Source: Certhia americana (lineage: Eukaryota; Chordata; Aves; Passeriformes; Certhiidae). Taken from it: DNA of 64,000 nucleotides. The notes beneath the pieces were generated by a model that had not been told where the DNA came from, made no database searches, and saw only the letters and a list, made by a program, of their open reading frames with translations. Made by a program: the position numbers and the translations under genes. Below, one piece after another: positions 26,441 to 38,490 of the stretch. The number at the start of each line of letters is the position of its first letter. The stretch's first letter is position 1. The stretch spans positions 35,292,228 through 35,356,227 of the forward strand of contig CM031879.1 of the NCBI GenBank assembly GCA_018697195.1, read 5' to 3'.

Positions 26441-26476
26441 TTTTTTTTCTCTCTTTTTTTCTCTTTCTTTTTTTAA
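26281..26476. repeat. T-rich low-complexity tract with long homopolymer
   Basis: About 195 bases, almost all T with scattered C and A. It includes an uninterrupted run of 31 T at 26401-26431, three A, then 14 more T. It produces an artefactual phenylalanine-rich frame on plus. If read on the minus strand it would be an A-rich tail, but the sequence before it on that strand (26480-26700) is not a recognisable transcript copy. Homopolymer length here is likely uncertain in the assembly. Confidence 0.9.
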
Positions 26477-29400
26477 TGTCTCTAATCCCCTAGGAATTCA
26501 TATATGATTAGTACAGTCATTATTGCTATGCAGAATAATAGATTTTTCACAGAGTGCCAGCAGGATTTGGCTATGATGAAGATCATATCTCTTCCAATGC
26601 TTAAGACAGGGATTTGGATGTAAGTGTACAGAACAACACAGGGTCATTTCTGCCTCTCTTGCTTCTCAGTTAGGATTGCAATTCAGAACAATTACAGGTA
26701 TTAAGGCATGGAAGAAAGGGATGCTGTACAGCTCCAGAATAGCTTTACAGGACTTACATGCATGGGGAGCTAATATCCATATCCAGCTCAACTCAGCACT
26801 TAGCACAGGTCCAGTTACAGACCTTCTACATTATCATCTTACATTTGTAGCCTCTTGTGACATGAAATAATGAAGGAAAATCAGTCAAAAACTGAATAGT
26901 TACCATCCCCTTTGCATAAAACCGAGTGGGAAAATGTAAATCTATTCTCTCACATAGTATAACTTAGCTAAGATTACAAAGAAATGAAAAGCAATGTATC
27001 CAGTGTCTAGAGCAAGCCTTTTCAGGAGAACACCATTCATTAGTAATCCTTCCCCACGCACAAACTGCTCTTCTCCCTTACATGCTTTCTGTCTCCTGAC
27101 ACCTGTTAGTTTCAAGGTTAGGATAATGGAGTGTACATCCCCAAGGAACCAACAAAATGAGTACACGGTGTTTTACTTTCCAGAAAGAATGAGCTCAGCT
27201 CAGACAGATTGTTTACACAGGCAGACCTCCCAAAACACTCGTAGTCTGCATTAGGTTTACTCGTGGTCTACAGGTTTATCTGATCATACAAGTGATTTCA
27301 TCTTACTGCAGTACAGCAGCTTTACAGGAGACATCTTTTGTAGATCCCTTCTGAGAGCATGCGCTGGTGCTCCACAAGTAACGCTGGTAATGATGTGGGT
27401 GATGGTCAGCAAGGCAGGCATTTGCATTCTGCCCCAGTTTTAAGGAACAGAGGCCTATTTTCAAGATGAGTCAACTCATTTTAAGCCAAGAACAGTTGGC
27501 AGCAGTGCTTACTAAAGCATGTATGTTGCCACATTGTATTCAGTCATTTTAGTTTTGCAATCTTAGAGCCAAACAACAGGATGTGAGTTAATGCACCTTT
27601 GATTAAACCTTGGGCTTGCTTTAGTTATTAATGAGCATCAAAGCCTATTGGCTACCCAAGAATGTGGTGACCTTGGAAGAAAGTTCATATAATTTTAAGA
27701 AAAAAGATTCCAGCAGCATTCAGTCCTTCTATTAAACTTCTAGAGAATTCATTAGTTATGTTGTGGCTAAAGACATCAGGGTGAAATTAGTAGACTATTC
27801 TATGTCCCTGACACAGCTTTCCACTTGCATTATAACTGAACACAGATGAAGAATTTAAGCTAATGACAATAATAAAATTTTATAGGTTTATTATGAGAGA
27901 ATAAAACCATAATAGGATCTGGCGCTCTTCATCTCTGATATTCTCCTTGTAGCTTGGGCCCTGAACTGCCTCCCCACTAAATCTGGGACATTTCCTGGAA
28001 AAAGCAGCAAGGGAGGGATCAGGAGCTAAATTATTTTCACAATTTAGTTGCTAATAGAGAAAATGTGTCTGTTAAGAAATTATGGTCCACATAGTTTGCA
28101 ATATCTCTTTTTCAAAGAAAGAAAAAAAAAAGGAAAAAGTAAATGAGTGATATCACAGGGAAAAGATCATTTATGCAGTTGCTTAAGCTTCTTCCAAGAC
28201 TTCTGAACCTGAACACTACTGGAGGCAGTAAGAGGCTAGAAGGACCCTTGGTTAGTTGCCTCTTCTCATGGTAAGGCTGGCTCCACAGTGATCTCCCTCA
28301 TGTCCTCATTGACAAACCACATTGCTGATCAAAATAGAGACTGTAGTGACTGTGGAAAGCCTTTCTCTGAATAGCAACAGGGCTTTTTCCAGGAAGGCAC
28401 AATACTATTGCACACACAGACATAAACCTGTACTTTTCTACTCAGGAGGTTGTTCACTTTATAGTCTGCAAACCTGGCTGAAACGTTGCATAAAAATCAC
28501 TGGAACTGAGGCTGATTAGCTTCGGCAGAAGAAAACTTCACTTCTGTAAAGAAGCTACAGACAGTGTTTTACACAGTCTGTATTGCTTTCATTTAATGAG
28601 CTAAATAAAGGTTTCTGGGTTTGACCTTGTCTTGCTTTTATGACTGTAGGAGAAACAGTTTTGCTTTCTTATCTTAAAATGACTTGAGTCATAGTCTTAG
28701 CCTTCCCTTGACACAACTTGCACCTGTGAGCTTGCCTAAGTATAGGCAGAGCAGCAAGAAATTTCTGTGATTCAGCTTTGGTTACTCCCTGCTAGAAGTT
28801 GGATGCTCAAGGCTGTACTTAACAGTAACAGGGAAGGAGAGAGTCTTCTGGCAGCTCTTTGATTTTTGGAGGATTCTTTTTTTCTTCTTTTTTTGGTTGT
28901 GTTTTTGTTTTGGTTCTGTTTATATTTCTTTCTCTATTCTCTCCTTGAACAGTGCAGGGAAATGTGCTAATAAGGCACCATTTTACCTTTTAGTCAGCCA
29001 AAGAGGAATGGGGGAATTGTCTCTTGCACAAGTGATCTTTACTCCAGGGGAATTCAAACACTGCCTGTGCAGCAGTCCAAGCTAATGCCAACCTGACAGC
29101 AATAGGTGAAATATAGAGGGCCCTCATCACCATGCATCACGTTAGTGCAGGAATGCCATTAAGCAGCCTGTGTGAGTTACATTGCATCGATAATGAAATC
29201 AGCCTCCTACATTTCCTCTGAGAATGAAGTAGCAATAAGCAGAAGCAGTCCCTCTCCTACTCCAAATTCACTGAAATTATGCAAAGGACTCATCTCTTTG
29301 AAATATGAAAGAAACTTCATGTCCTTCTCAGCAGGACAAACTCAATTAGACAGAAAAAATGGAACAGCTGCTTTTTCAAAGGGACAGATGACCTTATGGT

Positions 29401-32400
29401 GTAATTTTCACACTCGGTCAATCAAAGCTTGTGGCGTGATTCATTGACCATGAGACTGAAACTAGACAAGAGACATAGTTAAAAGGTCATTCTCTTCTAT
29501 GGATACAAGAGGCTCAAGTGAAGTATTAAAGGGCACATGTCCCTCTTTCAAGAGATGTTGGCCACGCCTCCACCTGCAGTCAAACAAAAGAGAAGAATGC
29601 AAACACTGTGCAATGATGCCCAACAACCATGAACAGACTTTCATGTTTTATCTGCGTCCCTATGGTCAGTGGTGCAGATTTCTTAACCCTGAGCTTTTAT
29701 AGGGAGATTGGACCTAGCCAATGAAGCCAATGAGTATTTGTGTGTTGCTTACAATGGGCAGGCCTGTGGTGAAGGAAAACAGCTGAAAAGGGATGACAGC
29801 TACAGATTATGAAAGCAGGTGTTGGGAGTTAGCTTCAACTGCTACCATTTTCCTCATTTATACCAATTTTTCCAGGCCTGGGGACCTATAAATACAATAA
29901 TGGAATGAAAACCCCCATGGATGAATGTACAAATACAAGCTTGAAAGCTTTTTTAAGTATTTAATGATGCCTTTTGCTGGTTTGCTGCAGGCAGCAGGGC
30001 TGGAATAGGTAAGACCAGAACAGCCCTTTCCCCTGCAGCTTTGGTTTGGGCCCAGGAAGGGGTTCTCATCTCTCGTGAGCAGAAAGCACAAGGAGACAGC
30101 GGCTTTGGGGCCCATACCTCCAGAGGACAAGGTGACCCCACTCATACCTTCTCACAGAGTGTTGATGAACAGACACTGTTGAGAAAGCCCTTAGAAACCA
30201 TGTAGGGGAGAGAGATTGCTGAGACAATGATTTGGAAAGCAGAAGGAAATGTCCACCGTGCACTGAGAACACGTAAAGTGAGAGATTACAGGGAGGGATG
30301 GAGCAGCATTTCACACAGGAACATAAGGCATCACTGCCAGCAGCGATCCTGTTGTGGGAGGTGGCCTATGCTGCACCCTGGCATTAGCACACAGTTAGGT
30401 GTTGGTCACATTTTTGATTATCCAATCCATGATAAAAAGCTGGCTGCCCTCTGCAATGCTGAGTAAACAGATGGCTAATTGAGCAGAGCTGCTCAGTTCT
30501 TGTATTCACCTTCAGGAAACATAGGGGCCAAAAGATCCTAATCCTTGGCTGTATTGTTGTCACTTACTTGCATCTTTCTCCAGCCTGTGTTGGGTCACTG
30601 CTCTCAATAGGATGTTGAGAAACCTCTCTCCACAGTTTCCATCCTGGGCCCTATGAGTCCCTTTCATAACTTCCAGTCAGGCATGCAGAACACTCCTCCT
30701 AATAACAAATCATCTGCTGGGCTGGAGAGAAGCTTTGACTGGAACCTTTTCTTTGTACAAATCCCGTGAGTTTGGGTGCACACATACACTTAATGATTTT
30801 ATCAAATCCTACCGGTTTAAAACTCTAACACAGCTGTCCCTCAAAATACTCTTCAACTTCTTCCATTTTCACATTGTTTTCCAAAACAGAAGTTCATTCT
30901 GTATTAAAATGACATTTTATTAGCAAGCATATAGTTAAAAATACAGAAATGATAGCTCAACCCCCAAATTTACTGCAGTTCTTTTACAGCTTTTCGGATC
31001 TTTTTCCCAGCTGTACTGGTTTTCTGTGCAGCTCTTCCTGCCCTTGCCCTGAACAGCCTCTGGAAGTCCAGCACACAACACCTGCAACCAGGAAAGCACG
31101 CAGACTCAAACCTCCACAGTACTCAAACCCTTGTTTGATTCATCTGGAATTACCCTTGTTTGACTCTCCTGCAAGTCTGTTGACTTTGACTGAAAAGAGA
31201 TTTACATAATTTCCTCATGGGAAATTTGAAGGCTGATAACACACCATGCTGAGAGTGTTATTTCCCTATTTTATTTCCACAGCAGAATCCAGATATGCTT
31301 CTGCATATTGCTGCACCTGATGTTTATTTCTATTCACTTTTGATTCAGGAAAACATCACATCATAAAAGACGTACCTAAAATTGCTACTTGGCTATGGTT
31401 AAAAAAGAAACATCGCCCAGATCCACATCTTCTTTTCTTATCTTTGTCAAAGATGAAGGAAATATTAATCAAAGCTATTTGACAAGAACTTCCCACTCTA
31501 TACAGTGCCAGGAAAAGGAAATTGAGTGCATAGGCGGCTGGAGGCAGCAGCACAGCTATGACAGGCTGCAGTCTTAGTACAGGACTCATAACATTAACAC
31601 TCCTCTCTGCTCCTGACTGACCTAACACTCTGCATTATACATGGTGCTCATTATAACCCAGATGAGTGACAGAAGCTGGGATCAGCAGACCCATGAGAGG
31701 ACCAAGATGCAGGTAGATTAAATGATTTCTTGTTTGGTGGAGCCATATAATTGAGCAGCCATGAACCCAATGAATCTGGAGGACGATATCCAGTCATGTT
31801 TTATGTGGCCTTTGGTAATGAAAATTAAGTTTCTCTGTTTCAAAGTCCTTTTGAAATACCTCGATTTAAATATCAGCAGGGAGTAGAAAGCACTTCTGTA
31901 GGTGCACAAAGACGCAGAAAGGAGTTTACCATTAAGAATTCTGAAACCCTTATTTTTCCCACTGGGACATGAGGAACAGAAAACTTTAACTCAGAGCCAG
32001 GGTGTAAAGATACCTTGTGCAAGAATGAAGAGGACCCAGCGCTGCATGAGGAGCTGTGAGAGTTTAAAACCCCAAAGGTTTGGGCCACGCTGTGATAGAG
32101 TAAACTAATTTTCTACACCTCCATCATCTTTAAATCTGTCATCACCGGCCTCTAAACATTTCAGTTTTCCTCCTATGACCAACATTGTCTGATATTTGAC
32201 ATTTTGCACCAGGAATCTGTTTTTTTTCTCATGCCTTAAGGAAATTAACTGGTAGGAGTTCAGCATATATTTTCAGGGGGAGAAAGGTTACCAAATTCAT
32301 GAAGCACTGTTTTACGCTGCTGCTGTGGGAGGTGAGTCCTAGCAACAAAAAGCACAGCAATTTTATAACACAGTGGTCATCATTAAGAGCCACAGAACAT

Positions 32401-33751
32401 GCACAACTGTACCTTTTCCTACCCTTTTCCACAAAAAGCTCAGTGGATTTTTGTCACGCCAGAATGATGGTTCATTTTTTTTCCAATGCAGCCTACTTAC
32501 AGTGGAACCTAAGATATGTAAAATGCTGTACTAGCAATTTCAATATTTTCTTAATTGATACATTCCCTTAGAGTCATTCTGCACCACTGGAGCAGATCAA
32601 AGAAGATTGGCTTTCATTCTTGATCCTGCAGCAGAGCCAAAAGCGTCCTAACTCCAAGCAGCACAAGAAGATTTCTTAAATGCCATCATTTGAATTTTCC
32701 TGAGTGATCAGCTATCAGCACACACTGTTCCCTTTGCTCTCTCTTTTTCCTCTTCCCTCATGGGCCATTGCTTTGTCCTTTCACTTCATCTGCTCTATTC
32801 CACCTGTTAATAGTCGTCTTTCTAATTTTTTGTGTTTATTTTTTCCCACTGCGCTGTTGCTTCATTTTCTCCTGCATGAAAAGTCCTTTTATTTCTATTT
32901 GCTGTTCTTGTCCTGGGTCTATTTTTTTGGTTTTTCTTTTTACTTCTCCCTCTTTTCAGCATACCTCTCCCTTTTTTACACTGCTGCTCTTCCAGTATTT
33001 ATTGTCAATCCCTGTTTTTCTTTCCCACTGAGCATGGAAAAGGAGGATTATCATGATGACTCTGTAGCCTTGCACAAACACCTGAAGGCCTGGTGAAAAC
33101 CAGGATTTATGTCACAGGCTTGCAAACACAATGGCCCACAGTTCCTGCCCAGGGCATTTGCATTCCTTTTCCCTAGGGAAGGATTTCAAAGACTAGAAGG
33201 GAATTTGCCTCACACCAAATGGTCTCTTGAAAATCTCAGGCTAAATACACAAAGGGCTGGATGGGTGATCTGACTTGCTCAGAGACATGGACTGAGGTTG
33301 TGGAACAAGGGATGGGAATTACTTGCTCATCTGACCATCTGGTACATTAATGATGTGATAGGAAAGAGACAGTATCTGCATCAGATTTTTCCCTCCCTAT
33401 GAAAAAAAACCCAAAACCCAAGAAACTGAAGCAGCATTTGCAATTATCTTCACAATATGTGCAAAAGTCTGGAGTTTTAAACAAGAAAAAAGCCTACTTT
33501 TTCTCCATCTCTCTTCAGCTGGTACTTTAATTTTGGGTGATCCTGAAATACCTGCCTTGCAGGGGCAGGCAACACCAGTGTGATTCTTGTGCAAGTCTCC
33601 AGACACTTGGGTCCTTAGTTCTGGATTTATCTTGCAAGTGCTAGACGTGACCAAAAGACGCTGTGGTCAATTAACAGCTGTTCCTGACAACTCTCCAAGA
33701 GTCTGCAAAAAAATTATGTCAGTTCAGATGGGGGCAAAAGCCACACAGAAA
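26477..33751. other. Long non-coding stretch, nothing recognised
   Basis: About 7 kb without a supportable exon or transposon. The part at 27540-27660 has conserved-looking AT-rich words (TTTGATTAAACC, TTAGTTATTAATGAGC). The hydrophobic plus frame at 32704-33096 comes from a C/T-rich stretch (TTTTTCCC, CTTCCCTC words) and is not a credible membrane protein. All other frames are under 105 codons. Confidence 0.5.
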
Positions 33752-33780
33752 GTAGCCCCTGAGTAGCCCCTGAGTAGCTC
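33752..33780. repeat. 11-base tandem repeat
   Basis: GTAGCCCCTGA occurs twice in tandem and is followed by a partial third unit GTAGCTCTG. Confidence 0.9.
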
Positions 33781-34274
33781 TGTCAGGTTTTTTGCAGCAC
33801 AGAAATCTGAGCAGTGATTTGCATTTCTCTTCTAGTGCATTTTTGTTAATGAACCATTTTAGTGAGATTCCCTAAAAATAAAATGCTGTGGACTGACTGC
33901 ATCCAACTACAAGGCTGTGATGCTTGATCTCTCTGAGTGTCATTTCAGCACAGTGGGGCTGCCTTTGAACTCCCCTCTGGCTTTCCTTTCTACTAACACA
34001 AACAGTAAGGGAGCAGACCTGCATGGCTGAATCATACTTGTGTGTTTTCCAGGCAGCTCCTAAATCCCAGAGCCTGTTCAGAAGAGAAATGTCAGGCACA
34101 GCAGGACTCAGTCTGGCATGTGGGTGGATTTACTCAGGCATGGAAATGAAATCTGGGCCCAGGAAGCAGTACTTGATGGCAACAGGATGGAGCTCAGCCT
34201 GCAGCTGGAGCTGCAGTTTAATCAGCTGGGGTGGTACAGCATTGATGGAAAGGCATGGTACTCTTCACCCTGAC

Positions 34275-34291
34275 TTTTTTTTTTTTTTTTT
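34275..34291. repeat. T17 homopolymer
   Basis: An uninterrupted run of 17 T. No tail-associated retrocopy is recognisable on either side. Confidence 0.9.
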
Positions 34292-36679
34292 GGCAACTGC
34301 TGCACTGGGTATTCTGATGGCCTGACTTCAAGGCTTCTGAAATTAAAGGGGGAGAAAGTAACAACTGAATTCACATCTGAAATATTTTAAGGGTGCAAAA
34401 TGAATGAATTTCTCATAATTTCTTTTTACTTCCATCAAAGTAGGAAAAAATTGTATTTGTATATTTGAATTTTGAAAGGTATATAGGCACTCTGGTCCTT
34501 GATATTTTGCTATTTATTTTTAATTATGAAAGCAAATGAGGAAAGGAAAGCATCTGTCAAGCATGCAAGCACCTTTTGATCGTGAGCCATACACCTGCTA
34601 GAAAAAGACAAATGCTTTCTCCCCACTCTCAAGCCCAGAAGGGAAATTCACTCAGGAGCAGGATAAATCTGAACAGCCCATAATGTGCTCCTATCCTCAC
34701 ACCTCTCTCTCTGCCCAGAGAGAGGAAAAGGCAATATGTGGGCTTAAGAATTTAGCAAGAGATTGCGATTACATGAGCACTGTTTCCCTCAGATAGATAA
34801 ATGAAGAGAAGGGAACAAAAGCCTGCATAGCCAAGGAGAAGAACTCAGGAACACCAGTACCAGCCCAGCTCTCCAACCAGAGCAGCAATCACAAATTTTG
34901 CAAATGGTTCTCCAGGAACCTCACAAACAAATGTGATGTGCACTTCTAAAAACAAGAGTGTCAAAAATGCAATGGTTTGTATAAGGCCTAGCAGTGCTTC
35001 TTCCTTGTTTGATAGGACATCTCTCTGCATCATTTCATGTTAAATGTCATTTTTGTCATGACAAAAGTCTTCTGAATTGATGCTGTCCATTTTTTATGCT
35101 CCTCCTGATGGACCAAGACTGGCTATGGGTCTTAGATGCAAGTGTTTCAATAAAAAAGATTGCCATTGACATCAGAGATTACAAAGGGATAAAAAATTTC
35201 TTGATTAAGTTTTCATCTTTAGGCAGGTGCTATGTAGGCAAACACTGGCAAAGCACTGTAAGGTAAACAACAGCAGTATGAATCAGCAGCAGCAATTTTG
35301 TAGACTACAGCCTAGATAAAATTGTTCCTAGACTATTACCTACACCCACCTGAATGAATTACTGTGCAGACCATTGATAATATCTTGGAACACATCGAAA
35401 GCAATGTTGACTTTATGACATTAACTGGTGAACACTGCAAGAGGAAAAAAAGTATTGTGAGTCAAAAAAGTAAAGGTCATTTGGTAGTCTACCTCCTTTC
35501 CCTTTCATGTTATCTGTGGTCTTCCCAAAATACTTTGTGCTATAATTTGGTCTGGAAGAGTTCCTTTCTTCTCAGGTCTCTCACAGCACCATTATAAACA
35601 AGGGAGTCATTGCCAGCTTCCTGCAGCTCCCCTGGGCTGTGTTACCAGGTCCATGCCTTCAGTGTCTGACCCAGCTGTCCACAAGAACCTTGATGTACAA
35701 GGGTGAGCAGTGCTGTGTCAGCTCTTTGGATTTCAGCAGTATCCATTCTGCATGTGATTCAGAACCACAGTCTACCCACATATCTCTCTCTATATAACCA
35801 CGCAATCCTGTTTTTGTTATCCCTGCTGATCCTCCCACCTTCCTTCCTATTGCTTGTGTCGTTAGCTTGTTGCACTTAGCCACAAGTAGGCAATAAATTC
35901 CTCAGAACCTCTTATGCTTCAGTATCTTCTTGCCTAATTGGAACTACCAGAACAGAAGTAGTCACTACAAAACAAACACAGACCTCAACAGCTAGGACAA
36001 ATAAGATGCATACTTGTAATTTCAGCCCCTAAGGTCTGTTTGACCTAGAAACCCATATTCACTTCAAGCAATTCCTCTTGTGCTTTCTGCTTTAGGTCAG
36101 AGTTGAAGCTGGAGCAAACTGCGAGGAAACTCAATAAATAAACACAACTATTTAATGATCTGAAAGTCTGGAATGTTTACAGTTTCCTGGTCAGTTGACA
36201 GCTGGATAAAATGCAAGAATCAAAAAAAATGAACAATTGGAAAAAAATCTCTATCAGTAGGATGTCCTGAAAGGAGAGCAATTAATGTGTCACTGCTTCT
36301 TGCAACAAACTCTTCCAAAGACTGAGAAAACTACTAGCTGCAGCTTATTTCATATTTTCAGGTTTAAATAAGATGAATACAAAAAGGAAGAGGTGAGATG
36401 CCAAGAACACATGCAGTTTCCTTCAACATCAGCTTTGCAATGCATAAGATTGAGAGTGTGCTCAGAGGAGAGTGACCCAAGGAAATGGAGGTGGGTATAC
36501 CTGTGTGGTAGGTGACACTGGAGTCTGTCACTGGAGCTCCAGGCACCCACCTGGCAGGGTGGGCTAAGGACATGTACTGAGTTATGCACACCCACTCACA
36601 GGTGAGCCACCCCACCTACTGCAGTCTCCTGCTGAACAAAGCACAGAGACCTAGACCAGATGTGTGCCCAGACCCATTA
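34292..36679. other. Non-coding stretch, nothing recognised
   Basis: Frames of 60-83 codons only, without domains. No repeat family seen. Confidence 0.5.
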
Positions 36680-36698
36680 CCCTGCACTATGCACTACA

Positions 36699-36814
36699 TC
36701 CTTATCCTTACCATCTTTATCCTTACCTATGCACTCCAGAGGGACTTCTGTGCCTGACACTGAATACAACACTAAAGTAAACTAGTACAACACTAGCACA
36801 ACACTAAAGTAAAA
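36699..36814. repeat. Cluster of small local duplications
   Basis: TATCCTTACC occurs at about 36703 and 36719. ACAACACTAAAGTAAA occurs at 36767-36782 and again at 36799-36814, with a partial copy ACAACACTAG between them. The region has undergone slippage-type duplication. Confidence 0.75.
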
Positions 36815-37031
36815 AGCCCATTAAATTAAACAGAAGAACCCAAAAGTTTGCAGGACTACCACCCTGACCCAATTCTAGTCTCCCCACTCACTGCATAGAT
36901 GTTTCTATGACTAAGAAGTCCCATACAATGATCTCCCTGAGGCCAGGCTTAGGGAGGAAGAGGCTCTGCCTGAACATCCCATGCTGTCTGGACACCTCAA
37001 GGCACCTGAAGTCCAACCCACAGCTCAGACT

Positions 37032-37042
37032 CCTGATGGGAT
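37032..37042. repeat. Left copy of 11-base direct repeat flanking CR1
   Basis: CCTGATGGGAT here is repeated at 37759-37769. The last two bases overlap the CR1 end, so 9 bases are unambiguous target sequence. The placement at both ends of the element suggests a target-site duplication. Confidence 0.75.
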
Positions 37043-37760
37043 CATAGAATGGTTTGGGTTGGAAGGGATCTCAAAGACCATATGGTTCCAGTCCCCCTGC
37101 CATAGGCAGGGACACCTTCTACCAAGTCGCTCAAAGTCCTGTTCAGCCTAACCTTGGACACTTCCAAGGATGGGTCAACTTCTCCAGGCAATCTGCTCCA
37201 CTCCTACAGTAAAGGATTTCTTCTTAGTATCCAATCTAGCCCACCTTCCTTCAGCTTGAAGCCATTCTCCCTTGTTCCATCACTTACATGCCCTTGTCAA
37301 AAGTCCTTCTCCAGCTCCCTTGTAAGGCCCTTTTAGGTACTGGAAGGTGTAATAAGGTGCCCCAGGAGCCTTCCCTTCCCCAGGCTGAACAGCCCCAGTT
37401 CTCTCAGCCAGTCTTTGTAGGAGGAGTGCTCCAGCTGTCTGATCTCCTCCGTGGCCCTCCACATGACTTGCTCCATCAGGTCCATGTCCCTATGTTGAGG
37501 GCCCCAGAGCTGGACACACTACTGCAGTTGAGGTCTCAACAGAGCAGAGTAGAGGGGGACAATCACCTCCCTCAACCTGCTGGCCACACTGCACAACAAG
37601 GACACAGCAGGCTTTCTGGGATTTAAGTGCACATCGCTGTGTCTTGTCAAGCTTCTCATCAACTAACACCCCCAAGTCCTTCTTCTCAAGGCTGCTTTCA
37701 ATTCATTCTGTACCCAACCTGTATTTGTGGTTTGGATTTCCCCAATCCTTGTGCAGAACC
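37041..37760 (-). mobile_element. CR1 LINE, minus strand, with flanking direct repeats
   Basis: On the plus strand it begins with the reversed CR1 3' end (ATCATAGAATGGTTTGGGTT, then GGAAGGGATCTCAAAGACCA) and runs through the standard CR1 order. The later landmarks are GGCAGGGACACC, TTCTCCAGGCAATCTGCTCC, CCTTCCCCAGGCTGAACAGC, CCCCAGAGCTGGACACACTA, CTTCTCATCAACTAACACCC and CCTGTATTTGTGG. It stops abruptly after GTGCAGAACC, the 5' truncation point. This is the least diverged CR1 copy in the window. An 11-base direct repeat, CCTGATGGGAT, lies at 37032-37042 and 37759-37769, exactly at its two ends. The plus-strand open frame at 37288-37626 is an antisense shadow. Confidence 0.92.
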
Positions 37761-37769
37761 TGATGGGAT
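37759..37769. repeat. Right copy of 11-base direct repeat flanking CR1
   Basis: CCTGATGGGAT, identical to 37032-37042 and located at the 5' truncation point of the CR1. Confidence 0.75.
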
Positions 37770-37938
37770 TTGTGCGTCCAAGTACAATGGCAAATGTGTT
37801 TATGGCAATGTCACAGTCAGAGAGGCTTGGGAGCTAGGGTCACTGTTGCTGATGGTTGGGCAGCCTCACACTTCTGCTTTTACTAAAGGTTACCCTAGTT
37901 GTTAGACCATGAACAGATTTTGGAGAAATCTCACACAT

Positions 37939-37973
37939 ATGTCAAAATAAACTTGCACTCAAAGGTCAACAGG
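37939..37973. repeat. Diverged repeat X, copy 1
   Basis: Thirty-five bases starting ATGTCAAAATAAAC that match 39088-39122 at 29 of 35 positions without gaps; all six differences are transitions. It is followed at 38003-38020 by a second matching word (AGCTTGCAGCAATTTGCA, 15 of 18 with 39283-39300). The order X then Y is kept in both places, so these are two old copies of one sequence of unknown family. Confidence 0.7.
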
Positions 37974-38140
37974 AAGAGAAAACTCACCAACATGCATTTT
38001 TGAGCTTGCAGCAATTTGCAGATCTATTTGAATGTGGTCTGAAACAGGCTCTAGACATTAAGAAAACAACTTCACAACAGCCCTTTGTCTGAATTTCAGC
38101 ACAGAACAAGTTATCAGAGCCCGTATGCCTCTGGCATGGA

Positions 38141-38146
38141 TTTATT
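38141..38146 (-). promoter_or_regulatory. Candidate polyadenylation signal AATAAA (minus strand)
   Basis: TTTATT on plus reads AATAAA on minus, about 340 bases downstream of the stop codon of the minus-strand candidate exon at 38482-38881. AATAAA is common by chance in AT-rich DNA, so it is only supportive. Confidence 0.25.
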
Positions 38147-38443
38147 TTCTTCTTTGTTCAACCATTTTTACTCTGCTCAGCGTACTTACCCAACCAGCTG
38201 CAAACCTCCTCTGAGTTGCAAACATAGTGATGAGTCAGTCTAACGAAGTCTCCAGCTCTTTCCCCGAAAATCTGACCTGCCTACTGATGTTACAGCATCA
38301 AATCGATTTTTGCTCCCTCTCTTTGGTTCCTTTTAGTCCGTTTAGCTCTGATTTACTCTCAGAAATTATTTCTCATAAATGTTTTGCAATGGTTGAAACG
38401 GTGGGAAAGGACTCTAGCAGGAGTCCAAGGAAGAGAAACGAAT

Positions 38444-38490
38444 GGCAAAGCCCAAACCTGCCCTATGCTGATGGGTCAGCTCTAACACTG
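38444..38490. repeat. Diverged repeat Z, copy 1
   Basis: Starts GGCAAAG..CAAACCTG and matches 38995-39037 at about 80% with small gaps, ending AACACTG in both. The two copies bracket the GC-rich island between them. Confidence 0.6.

Noticed and set aside
26229..26507. 92-codon phenylalanine-rich frame
   Set aside because: It is the translation of a T homopolymer tract.
32704..33096. 130-codon hydrophobic frame that looks like a membrane protein
   Set aside because: The hydrophobicity follows from C/T-rich DNA; a second overlapping frame is equally hydrophobic, and no conserved motif is seen.
37288..37626. 112-codon plus frame
   Set aside because: It is the antisense strand of the CR1 element at 37041-37760.
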